Assembly: GCA_002315235.1 (NCBI GenBank)
Contig: DCGK01000001.1
Coordinates: 1 to 6,494, forward strand
Source of the DNA: Ruminococcus sp. UBA1780
Lineage (GTDB): Bacteria; Bacillota; Clostridia; Oscillospirales; Ruminococcaceae
Length of the DNA stretch: 6,494 bases
Reading direction: 5' to 3'
In this document: piece after piece, positions 1-6,354 of the stretch
How the letters are laid out: each line of letters opens with the position of its first letter
How positions within the stretch are numbered: position 1 is the first letter of the stretch
The notes under the pieces: model-generated
Seen by the model: only the letters and a program-made list of their open reading frames with translations
Told to the model about the DNA's origin: nothing
The model's database searches: none
Made by a program: the position numbers and the translations under genes

Positions 1-9
1 GTGATTTAA

Positions 10-24
10 TCAGTGTTTCCTTAA
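10..24 (-). repeat. Stop-codon-linked 15-bp motif, copy at the carboxypeptidase homologue
   Basis: TTAAGGAAACACTGA, in which the TAA is the stop of the gene ending at 21. It is identical to 4256-4270, at the stop of the diguanylate cyclase, and close to 3154-3168. Confidence 0.5.
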
Positions 25-1403
25 TTTCTTGAAGAATTTTTGCTTTCTCTGCGTCTCTTTACACGAAGGTTAAAAAGATAAAATACAAACGCAACATAAA
101 GGAGGGAAAGTGCTGTAGCTATTCTCATAGCCGTTTTAAACGCAGGTGATTTCCAGTATGTCACAAACACATCTGAAATGTACTTTGAGTACGAGAACTC
201 CGCATCGCCGTAGGCTACCAGATCAACTGTGCCTATCTCGTTGTCAAGATATCTCAGTCTGAGCGTGCCGAGCTTCTCACCTGCTTCAACAGGGGCACAT
301 ACTTCGTCATAAAGATAGTCTATATCTGTTATAATGTTTGATGTGTCAACTGTTGCAAGCCACATGCATTTTACGTCGTTTGCCGGCTTCAGGTTAATAT
401 AGTCCTTTCCTTTGGCATACTTAATCTTAGGGGAACCGATTTCCTGGTTTTCCTCAAGTACAACCTTGTGTTCAAGGTTTGTAAATGCCCATTCAAAAAG
501 TTCAGCAGCATCGTTAAGATGAGTGTAGATATCATCATCATATTCATCCTTGTCGAACGGAGCGCCGAACAGAACAGCAAGATAATTCTGCCCGTCTCTT
601 GACGCTCTTGTTACAAGACATCTTAAAGACTGATTGGAATTACCCGTTTTAATTCCCTTTGTACCTTTATAGTAATATTCGCTCGTGGAGTTCATCATCA
701 GGTTTACGTTATTGAACTCATATCCTTCCGGATTAATGTTTGTTGCGCCTGTCTTAACCTGTTCAGCCGCAGAGAGTTCTGCAAATCCCGGAAGTCCGAG
801 TGCATACTCAGTGATTTTAAGCATGTCTCTTGCTGTTGTATACTGACTCTCGTCATAAAGCCCGTGAGGATTTGTAAAATGAGTACTTGCAGCTCCGAGA
901 GATTCAGCCTTTTCGTTCATCATATTAACGAAATTCTGGATACTTCCCTCGCCTATTACATAAGCCAGTGCATACGCCGCTTCACATGATGATTCAAGAA
1001 GCATCGCACTTATGAGATCCTGAACCCTGAACTGTTCGCCTTCTTCAAGATATGATGTTGTAACTTCATTGTACGGGAACTGTTCAGCAGGATACCTGCT
1101 GCGGTACTTTTCAAATTCGTTGTATACATTAGGAGGAATTTCAATAATTGCCTCCATACTCTGTGCCTTTTCAATCGCTATCGCAGCTGTCATAATCTGA
1201 ACCGTCTGTGCCGGACTGCACTGCTTGTCGGCATTTTTTTCAAATACTACCGTCTGTGTGTCCATGTGATACAGGATTCCGGATTCACTTTTCAGCTGAA
1301 AAGTCGGTCTGAATGACAGAGCCTGCACCGAAACAGGTGAAAGCGGCACAGCGAATGTGAACAGCACTGCCATTACTGCAAGAATACTGATAAATTTTTT
1401 CAT
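21..1403 (-). CDS. Secreted, membrane-anchored DacF/PBP5-type D-Ala-D-Ala carboxypeptidase homologue, probably inactive
   Basis: 460 aa. Active members of this serine peptidase family (S11) trim the terminal D-Ala from peptidoglycan stem peptides outside the cell. Seen: a signal peptide (residues 1-28, cleavage after VQA), a transpeptidase-like domain (about 34-300), the beta-rich C-terminal domain of PBP5-type enzymes (about 325-415), and a hydrophobic segment (about 428-444) followed by an Arg/Lys-rich tail, i.e. a C-terminal anchor. The fold signatures are clear (CSPAQTVQIMTA, MMNEKAESLGA, THFTNPHGL, GIKTGNSNQS). However, the catalytic SxxK is QTVQ (residues 66-69) and SxN is SSC (138-140); only KTG (252-254) is intact. 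It therefore should not acylate substrate or penicillin, and a binding or scaffold role is inferred. The start at 1403 is chosen because GAGGAG lies 7 nt upstream; an in-frame ATG at 1436 lacks such a site and would bury the signal peptide. No frameshift or stop interrupts it, so it looks maintained. Confidence 0.9.
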   Translation of the reverse strand: MKKFISILAVMAVLFTFAVPLSPVSVQALSFRPTFQLKSESGILYHMDTQTVVFEKNADKQCSPAQTVQIMTAAIAIEKAQSMEAIIEIPPNVYNEFEKYRSRYPAEQFPYNEVTTSYLEEGEQFRVQDLISAMLLESSCEAAYALAYVIGEGSIQNFVNMMNEKAESLGAASTHFTNPHGLYDESQYTTARDMLKITEYALGLPGFAELSAAEQVKTGATNINPEGYEFNNVNLMMNSTSEYYYKGTKGIKTGNSNQSLRCLVTRASRDGQNYLAVLFGAPFDKDEYDDDIYTHLNDAAELFEWAFTNLEHKVVLEENQEIGSPKIKYAKGKDYINLKPANDVKCMWLATVDTSNIITDIDYLYDEVCAPVEAGEKLGTLRLRYLDNEIGTVDLVAYGDAEFSYSKYISDVFVTYWKSPAFKTAMRIATALSLLYVAFVFYLFNLRVKRRRESKNSSRN

Positions 1404-1410
1404 TCTGCAT

Positions 1411-1416
1411 CTCCTC
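1411..1416 (-). promoter_or_regulatory. Ribosome binding site GAGGAG fixing the start of the carboxypeptidase homologue
   Basis: GAGGAG on the minus strand, 7 nt before the ATG at 1403. It lies inside the longer reading frame that opens at 1436, and so decides in favour of the shorter, signal-peptide-bearing protein. Confidence 0.75.
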
Positions 1417-1444
1417 AAAAGCTTGAATTTTTTCATATAGATAT

Positions 1445-1453
1445 ATTATAACA
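1445..1453 (-). promoter_or_regulatory. Extended -10 promoter for the carboxypeptidase homologue
   Basis: The minus strand reads TGTTATAAT, a perfect TATAAT with the upstream TG of an extended -10. The sequence 17 nt further up (TTTTAT) is a poor -35 box, which an extended -10 can tolerate. Transcription would start about 35 nt before the ATG at 1403. Assigned by sequence pattern only. Confidence 0.55.
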
Positions 1454-1514
1454 AATTTCAGTGCGCAATAAAAGAGGTTTTTCATAAAATTTTTCACAAA
1501 AATCAATTTAATTA

Positions 1515-1543
1515 TTTACGTCAGAATGTTTTTATGTTAAAAT
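1515..1543 (+). promoter_or_regulatory. Promoter for the metallophosphoesterase gene
   Basis: TTTACG (1515-1520), a 17-nt spacer, then TAAAAT (1538-1543) preceded by TGT, giving an extended -10. The predicted start is near 1550, leaving a leader of about 43 nt before the ATG at 1593. It is divergent from the promoter at 1445-1453, so the two genes share one intergenic control region. Confidence 0.55.
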
Positions 1544-1592
1544 AGAACTGAGATGTTATTTCTCTTTACTATTTTTTGTAAAAGGTGATTCA

Positions 1593-2267
1593 ATGATATA
1601 TATTACAGGTGATACCCATGGCGATTTTACGAGGTTTCGGGATTCAATTACCCGTAAGATCAGAAAAGGCGACACTCTTATTGTCTGCGGCGACTTTGGT
1701 TTCATATGGGACGGAAGCCGTGCCGAAAACAATATACTGAAAAAAATCGGCGATCTCAGATATACAGTTGCTTTTATTGACGGATGTCATGAAAACTACA
1801 ACCTCCTTGAGCAGTATCCTGATGTCGAATGGAACGGCGGCACTGCTCGTGCAATTACAGGAAACCTTGTTCAGCTCAAGAGAGGTCAGGTCTATACAAT
1901 CGAAGGAAAAAAATTCTTTACTTTCGGTGGTGGTCTGAGTCAGGATATCGAAATACGCCGTGAAACCAACAGCTGGTACGAACAGGAACAGCCTACACGC
2001 GAAGACGTGGATGAGGGCATGAAAAATCTCAAGGCTCATGAGGGTATAATTGACTATATTATTACGCACGAGCCTCCGCAGTCATTAAAAAAATGCCTCG
2101 ATCTTGATATTTATCACCATCTTGAAACAGATGCCTTCTTTGAACAGATTCTCTCGGACTGCATCTATGACAAATGGTTCTTCGGCAAGTGTCATATCAA
2201 CAAAATCATTCCGCCTAAGTTCTATGCACTTTTCGACAATGTTATACGCCTTGAAGGCAGAGAATAA
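1593..2267 (+). CDS. Calcineurin-like metallophosphoesterase with altered metal-ligand motifs
   Basis: 224 aa, complete, cytoplasmic (no signal peptide or membrane span). The family hydrolyses phosphoesters at a two-metal centre; the substrate here is unknown. Motifs in order: GDTHGD (Asp7, His9), CGDFGFIW (Asp34), GCHEN (Cys65, His66), THEPP (His159), GKCH (Lys199, His201). The usual third and fifth motifs are GNH(D/E) and GHxH, so a metal-binding Asn is Cys and a metal-binding His is Lys here. The rest of the chain (EWNGG, GQVYTIEGKKFFTFGG) is well preserved, so this may be a variant subfamily rather than a decayed enzyme. AAAGGTGA ends 4 nt before the ATG at 1593, a strong start. It is a single-gene unit with its own promoter and terminator, divergent from the wall-enzyme homologue; no functional link is evident. 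Confidence 0.88.
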   Translation: MIYITGDTHGDFTRFRDSITRKIRKGDTLIVCGDFGFIWDGSRAENNILKKIGDLRYTVAFIDGCHENYNLLEQYPDVEWNGGTARAITGNLVQLKRGQVYTIEGKKFFTFGGGLSQDIEIRRETNSWYEQEQPTREDVDEGMKNLKAHEGIIDYIITHEPPQSLKKCLDLDIYHHLETDAFFEQILSDCIYDKWFFGKCHINKIIPPKFYALFDNVIRLEGRE

Positions 2268-2304
2268 AAACAGCACTTTCAGAAAAGAGTCTGTTATACA
2301 AAGC

Positions 2305-2350
2305 AGACAGCGCATCAGAGAAATATATCTCTGATGCGCTGTCTTTTATT
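2305..2350 (+). terminator. Strong intrinsic terminator after the metallophosphoesterase gene, probably bidirectional
   Basis: Arms 2305-2321 and 2328-2344 pair perfectly over 17 bp around a 6-nt loop, followed on the plus strand by TTTTATTTTT. It lies between converging genes. On the minus strand the hairpin is just as stable but the trailing T run is short (GCTTTGT), so it may also stop the operon arriving from 2384. Confidence 0.88.
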
Positions 2351-2356
2351 TTTGTC

Positions 2357-2385
2357 CGGCCGGTTTCCCGTCCGCCTGATTTTTT
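2357..2385 (+). terminator. Possible second, GC-rich terminator hairpin
   Basis: CGGCCGG (2357-2363) and CCGTCCG (2368-2374) pair with one mismatch around a TTTC loop, then CCTGA and six T. It would act as a back-up stop for the plus-strand gene and touches the stop codon of the converging gene at 2384. The short imperfect stem makes this tentative. Confidence 0.35.
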
Positions 2386-3127
2386 ATCTCATATTCTGTA
2401 ATGTAGTTTCTTCCTCTTCCTCACCGTGGAAATCTATATAGTCCATAAGACGCCATTCACCGTTGATATTAATCAGACGAAGCTGCTTTGATGTGATTGT
2501 CTTTGAACCGAGATTGCCTTTAACGTTAAAAGCAATAGCCAGCTCATAGCCGTCACTGAATACATCATCAGCAAGATTTTCAGGGTCAAAAGAGTAATAT
2601 TCTTCGAAAAAGCTCTGCAGTTCCCCTGGAGTAAGCTGCTTTTCGCTGTATACATTGTATGTTATATCAAAATCCGTACCATACTTCCGGGCAAGCGAAC
2701 GATAATATTCATCATGATAGAGAAGATCTGCTGTATGGACCTTTTCCGGTGTACTCGGCATTATTCCGTCCATAATAAGATAAGCAAACTGTTCACTGAA
2801 CATCTGCTGGTACATCTCCGGATATGCACTTATATATCGGTCATAGTCATTTGCTGTACAGCCTTTAATTAAATTGTTTACCGGCTTCATATATTTTTTT
2901 GAACTGCTGCTGTTAAGTACGGAAACAAGAACTGTAAGTCCGGTAATAAAAGCAACAGCCAGAACTCCGACTGATATATTTTTTATAATCTTTTTCTTCT
3001 TTTCCTTTTTTTCGGCTTCTCTGCGTTTTTTTATGGCATCTGCTCCGGGAATTTTCTGAAGACATTCAGGGCACTCATAAGCCTCATCGTCCATTTCTGC
3101 ACCGCAGTACTGACATAATTTACTCAT
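2384..3127 (-). CDS. Zinc-ribbon single-pass membrane protein with extracellular domain, function unknown
   Basis: 247 aa. An N-terminal zinc ribbon with two CxxC knuckles (Cys5, Cys8, Cys19, Cys22) is followed by a Lys/Arg/Glu-rich stretch (33-48), one membrane span (about 47-72), and about 170 residues that should lie outside the cell by the positive-inside rule. The outer part starts KKYMKPVNNLIKGCTAND and ends in beta-rich sequence (SKTITSKQLRLI, NGEWRLMDYIDF) plus an acidic tail. This pattern suggests a small alpha+beta domain of the NTF2/DUF4878-like sort, but that is a guess from sequence style. It is the second gene of an operon, 37 bp after the gene ending at 3165. The only Shine-Dalgarno-like sequence, AAAGG, is about 15 nt from the ATG, farther than usual. 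The start is kept because the first cysteine pair follows it directly and no better in-frame start exists. Confidence 0.83.
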   Translation of the reverse strand: MSKLCQYCGAEMDDEAYECPECLQKIPGADAIKKRREAEKKEKKKKIIKNISVGVLAVAFITGLTVLVSVLNSSSSKKYMKPVNNLIKGCTANDYDRYISAYPEMYQQMFSEQFAYLIMDGIMPSTPEKVHTADLLYHDEYYRSLARKYGTDFDITYNVYSEKQLTPGELQSFFEEYYSFDPENLADDVFSDGYELAIAFNVKGNLGSKTITSKQLRLININGEWRLMDYIDFHGEEEEETTLQNMR

Positions 3128-3153
3128 AATATTTTAGTTTTCCTTTCATGATC

Positions 3154-3168
3154 ACAGTGTTTTCTTAA
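3154..3168 (-). repeat. Stop-codon-linked motif, copy at the coiled-coil membrane protein
   Basis: TTAAGAAAACACTGT, overlapping the TAA stop at 3165-3167. It differs from the other two copies at one internal base and at the last base. Confidence 0.4.
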
Positions 3169-4013
3169 GAATATCGTTCAACTATTCTGTCAAGAAGCTC
3201 TTTTGCACTGTTATAATTTGCCTGCATTTTGTCTCTGTAACGTGCACCGGTCTGAACACTTCTTAGACCTATGTAGACATCCTCTGAAAAATCCTCATCA
3301 AGTCCTATTTCGGAAGCCAGCGAAGTGCCGGCAGGATAAAAGCCGTAGCCCTTTACATGTTCATTTCCGGGATAAAGCTCTTCAAGATTTTCAAGCGTAT
3401 CCTCAGGAAAGAGATATTCGTTTGCCTCGGCATCAGCCATTACCATTACTGTGTCGCCGTCCTGCATCAGTGCAAACAGCTTGGTCGAGCTTGCCTGCTG
3501 GGTGTATGGATCGATATCAGCCGAAAGAGGCATATAATATGCAGCCGAGAGAATTTTACCGTTGCCGTTTGTGTCTTCAATATACTGGTCGAAAATCTCC
3601 TCAAGTCCTGTGCAGCACATATCCATCTGAGGATTGTTCACCATTATCATAGCCGTAAAATCAGGTTTCGGCTTTGTTGCAAGGTCGTAGATAAGAAAAG
3701 AACCAAGAAGTACAAAAAAAGAGGTTATTATTATCATGCCTTTATTGCAGTAAAAAAAGGCTCCGATTTTCTGTCTCAGTGTGTACTCGCTTTTCTCTGC
3801 AGAGCCGGAGTCATCGTCTGTAACCTGACCCTGCTTTATTTTCATAAGTTCTATCTTTTCACGCTGAAGCTGTCTGGCATATTCATCCCGCTGTCTTTCT
3901 TTTTCCGCTGACGCAGCTTCTCTTTCTTTATTTTCAGCTTCACGGCGTTTTTCCCTGCTTTCAGCAGTGCCGTTGAGAGTAATGAGGTTCTTTAATAAAC
4001 CGGTTTCTTTCAT
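3165..4013 (-). CDS. Coiled-coil single-pass membrane protein with extracellular domain, function unknown
   Basis: 282 aa. Residues 16-61 are almost purely charged (Glu/Arg/Lys/Gln with spaced hydrophobics), a likely cytoplasmic coiled coil. A linker, one membrane span (about 93-112) and an outer domain of about 165 residues follow. The outer domain holds an EF-hand-like stretch EDTNGNGKI (146-154), then ASSTKLFALMQDGDTVMVMAD, which loosely recalls solute-binding-protein sequence; this likeness is weak. I do not recognise a named family. The start at 4013 is supported by AAAGGTGA 5 nt upstream; a TTG-initiated in-frame extension to 4127 would begin at the predicted transcription start and lacks a ribosome site. 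It is the first gene of a two-gene operon with the zinc-ribbon gene, which has the same build: charged cytoplasmic part, one span, outside domain. Confidence 0.83.
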   Translation of the reverse strand: MKETGLLKNLITLNGTAESREKRREAENKEREAASAEKERQRDEYARQLQREKIELMKIKQGQVTDDDSGSAEKSEYTLRQKIGAFFYCNKGMIIITSFFVLLGSFLIYDLATKPKPDFTAMIMVNNPQMDMCCTGLEEIFDQYIEDTNGNGKILSAAYYMPLSADIDPYTQQASSTKLFALMQDGDTVMVMADAEANEYLFPEDTLENLEELYPGNEHVKGYGFYPAGTSLASEIGLDEDFSEDVYIGLRSVQTGARYRDKMQANYNSAKELLDRIVERYS

Positions 4014-4018
4014 TCTGT

Positions 4019-4026
4019 TCACCTTT
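4019..4026 (-). promoter_or_regulatory. Ribosome binding site AAAGGTGA fixing the start at 4013
   Basis: AAAGGTGA on the minus strand, 5 nt before the ATG at 4013 and identical to the site of the metallophosphoesterase gene. It rules against the longer TTG-initiated frame from 4127. Confidence 0.8.
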
Positions 4027-4135
4027 TTTGTTCTGTTCCGTACTGTCAGCTGCAAAATCCTTCTGTCACTGACTGTCATATTGACCTGATTCATAACATG
4101 CGTCCTGCATGCATGATGTTGCATCAAACATAATT

Positions 4136-4164
4136 ATTATATCATAATTTTCCCTTATAAACAA
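4136..4164 (-). promoter_or_regulatory. Promoter of the coiled-coil/zinc-ribbon operon
   Basis: Minus strand TTGTTT (4159-4164), exactly 17 nt, then TATAAT (4136-4141). Transcription would start near 4129, giving a leader of about 115 nt before the ATG at 4013. In the leader I see only a 5-bp CATGC/GCATG stem and repeated TGACAG, nothing I recognise as a riboswitch. It lies just downstream of the diguanylate cyclase terminator. Confidence 0.7.
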
Positions 4165-4200
4165 TGATTATTTTGTGAAATTCACCACAGTACCGCACAT

Positions 4201-4244
4201 AAAAAAACAGTGACCGCCACTGTATGTATGACGTTCACTGTTTT
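4201..4244 (-). terminator. Intrinsic terminator of the diguanylate cyclase gene
   Basis: On the minus strand, AAAACAGTGA (4235-4244) pairs with TCACTGTTTT (4204-4213), followed by a run of seven T in all. A closer ACAGTG inside the loop can pair with the same CACTGT arm, making a tighter 6-bp alternative hairpin. Either form would end transcription 23 nt or more past the stop codon at 4267. Confidence 0.75.
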
Positions 4245-4273
4245 CTTAACTGATTTCAGTGTTTCCTTAACTG
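4236..4273 (-). repeat. 21-bp-period tandem repeat across the diguanylate cyclase stop codon
   Basis: Two 17-bp units (4257-4273 and 4236-4252) match at 15 positions with a period of 21 bp. The first unit contains the stop codon TAA (4267-4269). The second repeats it in frame as a back-up TAA and supplies one arm of the terminator. Confidence 0.6.
4256..4270 (-). repeat. Stop-codon-linked 15-bp motif, copy at the diguanylate cyclase
   Basis: TTAAGGAAACACTGA, identical to the copy at 10-24 and again overlapping the stop TAA. It is part of the 21-bp tandem repeat described at 4236-4273. Confidence 0.5.
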
Positions 4274-6241
4274 TTCCCGTAAAGATTTTCAACGTACAGG
4301 AACAGGTTCTGACTATCCGGCGTGAAATCATCAGCCGGAATCATTTTCATTTCGGCCGGACTGAAGCCGTCACCGATTTTACGTCTGTATGAAACATTAA
4401 GATGTTCCTTTCCTGTGGTAAAATAGCTGCAGAGGAACTTTCTGTCTGTGTTAGAAAGATAATGCTCCATGTCATCCGGATGAACCTGACCTGATTTTGC
4501 AAACATCTCAAGCCATTCGAAAATTCCTTCGGAAAATACCTTGTCCTGGCTCTGTTCATCTGTGTTCATTGAAATAATGGTATACTTGTTCTCATTAAGA
4601 TTAATTTTAAGAATTTTGGTGTAGGCAGTACAGAGTGCCTTGTATGCATTCTGCTGCTGGGCACGTCTGTCAATTCCGTTGGATGTATAGTGTATTCTTT
4701 TTGCAGTATACATGTTTTTGTCTGCCAGTTTTTCGATTTCATCAAATGTCAGTTCCGTATTGTCACGTCTTGCCACATATCCGCATGAAACTGATACACC
4801 GGAAATGTATTTTCCCTTAAACTCAGCCGTCGTATCTGAAAAATCCTTTTTCAGTGACTCCAGTTTTCCGGACTCAACTTTAAGAAGTGCGATGAATTCA
4901 TCACCGCCTGTACGATACACGCGTCCGAACGAACCCATGCACTTTTTCATACATTCAGCAGCTCCGCGGATAAGCTCATCCCCTGCAGCATGACCAAGTC
5001 CGTCATTTACAGTCTTAAGTCCGTTTACATCCATCGACACATACACAAAGTCCTCTCCGTCAGTAAGAGAGTGGTTTTCAGCTATATCCTCAGCATACAT
5101 TTTTCGGTTGTAGAGTCCGGTCAGCTCGTCAATATATGAATTGCAGAGAAGCTTTTCTTCCTTTTCCTTTTCATCATTTATGGTACGGATTGCCCAGATA
5201 ACGTGAAGAAGCTTTCCGTTCTCATCTCTGTCAGCAACAATAAAGTATCCCTCAGCCCATCCGAGATGAACACTTTCAAACTGAATGGATATATAGTATT
5301 TTTTTTCGGTAAGACGTTCATTGATTGTATCAAGGTTTACAAACTCTCTCATTTCCTTTGCATACTGTGGCATAACCAGATGCTCACACATCTTTTCGAG
5401 AGTTTCAGCTGCATTTCCGTTTCTGCCTATAAACGAATTATTTTCATAAATGCGGTTTTCAACCTCAGCAAATGTCCCTGCTTTCAGATCAACGTAATAG
5501 CTGCAGAAATAAATACCTGCCATTGATGACACAATCGTCATATTTCTGCTCAGATTACAGAAACTCTCTTCCTTTTCGTCTTCTTCTACGTGAACATGAA
5601 GAAAGCACTCACCAATCATATATCCTATTGAATATATAGGAAGAAGCGGATAACCTATCTGCGCTGCTATCGCAGCCATCATTGTAACACCAAACAGAGC
5701 GATAGCCTGATTTCTGCGTTTCTGTGTTCCTTCTGAACGGAGTGACACTGCAAACACCTGTATTGAAGAAAGCATAAACATCGCAATCTGTATATAAAGC
5801 GCAACATAGCGTATACTTCCGGCATGATAGTTTCCTTCATTGTCAAACCAGAAAAAAACCGGTTTTACGATATTAACAAAAAGTGCAGTAATTTCAAAGG
5901 CTACAAAAACCAGTCCGGAAGTCTTTATAATTCTGCCCGGAAGTCCTGTATCCTTCAGATACGATACAACATAACTGCTCCAGAAATAAACTGCAGAAGC
6001 CATTGCTGCATAATAAAAATACGTATCTGCCATAAGTGCTTTTGTCAGGTTAAGTCCGTCAAAAATTCCCCAGAGCGAATCAGTTATATAGTAAAACATA
6101 ATCGCAAGAAGAAATCTGCGGTAACTTCTGAGGCTTTCGGATGCATCACCGTTTTTTTTTACGTCTAAGATTGTCCCTGTTAATAATCTGATGAATTATC
6201 AGTGCAAGTACCCCTATAACCGAATATGTAATATCAGGCAT
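4267..6241 (-). CDS. Seven-span membrane diguanylate cyclase, PAS-GGDEF-PAS, frameshifted near its start at an A9 tract
   Basis: It makes c-di-GMP from two GTP. The uninterrupted frame is 610 aa from an ATG at 6099, but that ATG has no ribosome site and sits inside a membrane helix. Upstream, an ATG at 6241 (GTGAG 5 nt before it) encodes a first helix (SVIGVLALIIHQII) and a basic loop, then reads through nine A (6152-6160) into a stop at 6148-6146. With eight A the two frames join into a 657-aa protein. In that numbering: spans near 5-21, 43-62, 75-95, 104-125, 145-167, 177-196 and 198-217, with basic loops inside; a PAS-like domain 227-358; the GGDEF domain 368-517 with DELTGLYNR, metal Asp404 in SMDVNG, and an intact GGDEF at 445-449; and a second PAS-like domain 530-655 (VHPDDMEHYL). 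The RxxD inhibitory site is absent (GSFG in its place). No EAL domain. It could be a true frameshift, a phase switch, slippage, or a sequencing error. Confidence 0.87.
6152..6160 (-). other. A9 homopolymer at the reading-frame break of the diguanylate cyclase
   Basis: Nine A on the coding strand at codons 28-30. The upstream frame (MPDITYSVIGV...) ends four codons after the tract begins (AAA AAA AAA CGG TGA). The downstream frame continues into NGDASESLRSYRRFLLAIMFYY. One A fewer, or two more, restores a single frame. Long A runs are known sites of replication and RNA-polymerase slippage. Confidence 0.85.
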
Positions 6242-6267
6242 AAATCTCACTTCCCCGTTATAATTTA

Positions 6268-6294
6268 AGTAAACTCATCAAAAAAGTGTTTACT
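6268..6294 (-). promoter_or_regulatory. Second leader hairpin upstream of the diguanylate cyclase start
   Basis: AGTAAAC (6288-6294) pairs with GTTTACT (6268-6274) around a 13-nt loop rich in T, ending about 26 nt before the ATG at 6241. The weak seven-pair stem makes a regulatory role uncertain. Confidence 0.3.
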
Positions 6295-6308
6295 GTTCTT
6301 TTCCCGTT

Positions 6309-6354
6309 CTTCTGCTGTCAGGTTATCTTCGTACTGAACAGCTGTCAGCAGAAG
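6309..6354 (-). promoter_or_regulatory. Long hairpin in the diguanylate cyclase leader
   Basis: Arms CTTCTGCTGACAG (6342-6354) and CTGACAGCAGAAG (6309-6321) pair over 9 bp, one A-A mismatch, then 3 bp, around a 20-nt loop. It starts about 17 nt after the predicted transcription start. No T run follows on the minus strand, so it is not a terminator in this direction. Its role is unknown. It does not show the conserved sequence of known c-di-GMP riboswitches. Confidence 0.5.

Noticed and set aside
146..153. EF-hand/dockerin reading of the DTNGNGK stretch (residues 147-153 of the protein encoded at 3165-4013)
   Set aside because: Coordinates here are protein residues. A single loop without flanking helices or a duplicate is not enough to call a dockerin or EF-hand; it is mentioned only as a local resemblance.
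1404..1436. Longer start for the carboxypeptidase homologue at ATG 1436
   Set aside because: It would add 11 residues before the signal peptide and has no good ribosome site, whereas the ATG at 1403 has GAGGAG at ideal spacing.
3203..3911. Plus-strand open frames of 149 and 184 codons opposite the coiled-coil gene
   Set aside because: They lie antisense within a well-supported gene, have Cys/His-rich unnatural composition and no supporting ribosome site or promoter.
4014..4127. Longer, TTG-initiated start for the coiled-coil membrane protein
   Set aside because: It coincides with the predicted transcription start at about 4129, lacks a ribosome site, and the added residues look random. AAAGGTGA precedes the ATG at 4013.
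5203..5526. Plus-strand open frame of 107 codons opposite the diguanylate cyclase
   Set aside because: It is antisense to a PAS-like coding region and shows no recognisable protein pattern; a shadow of the real gene.
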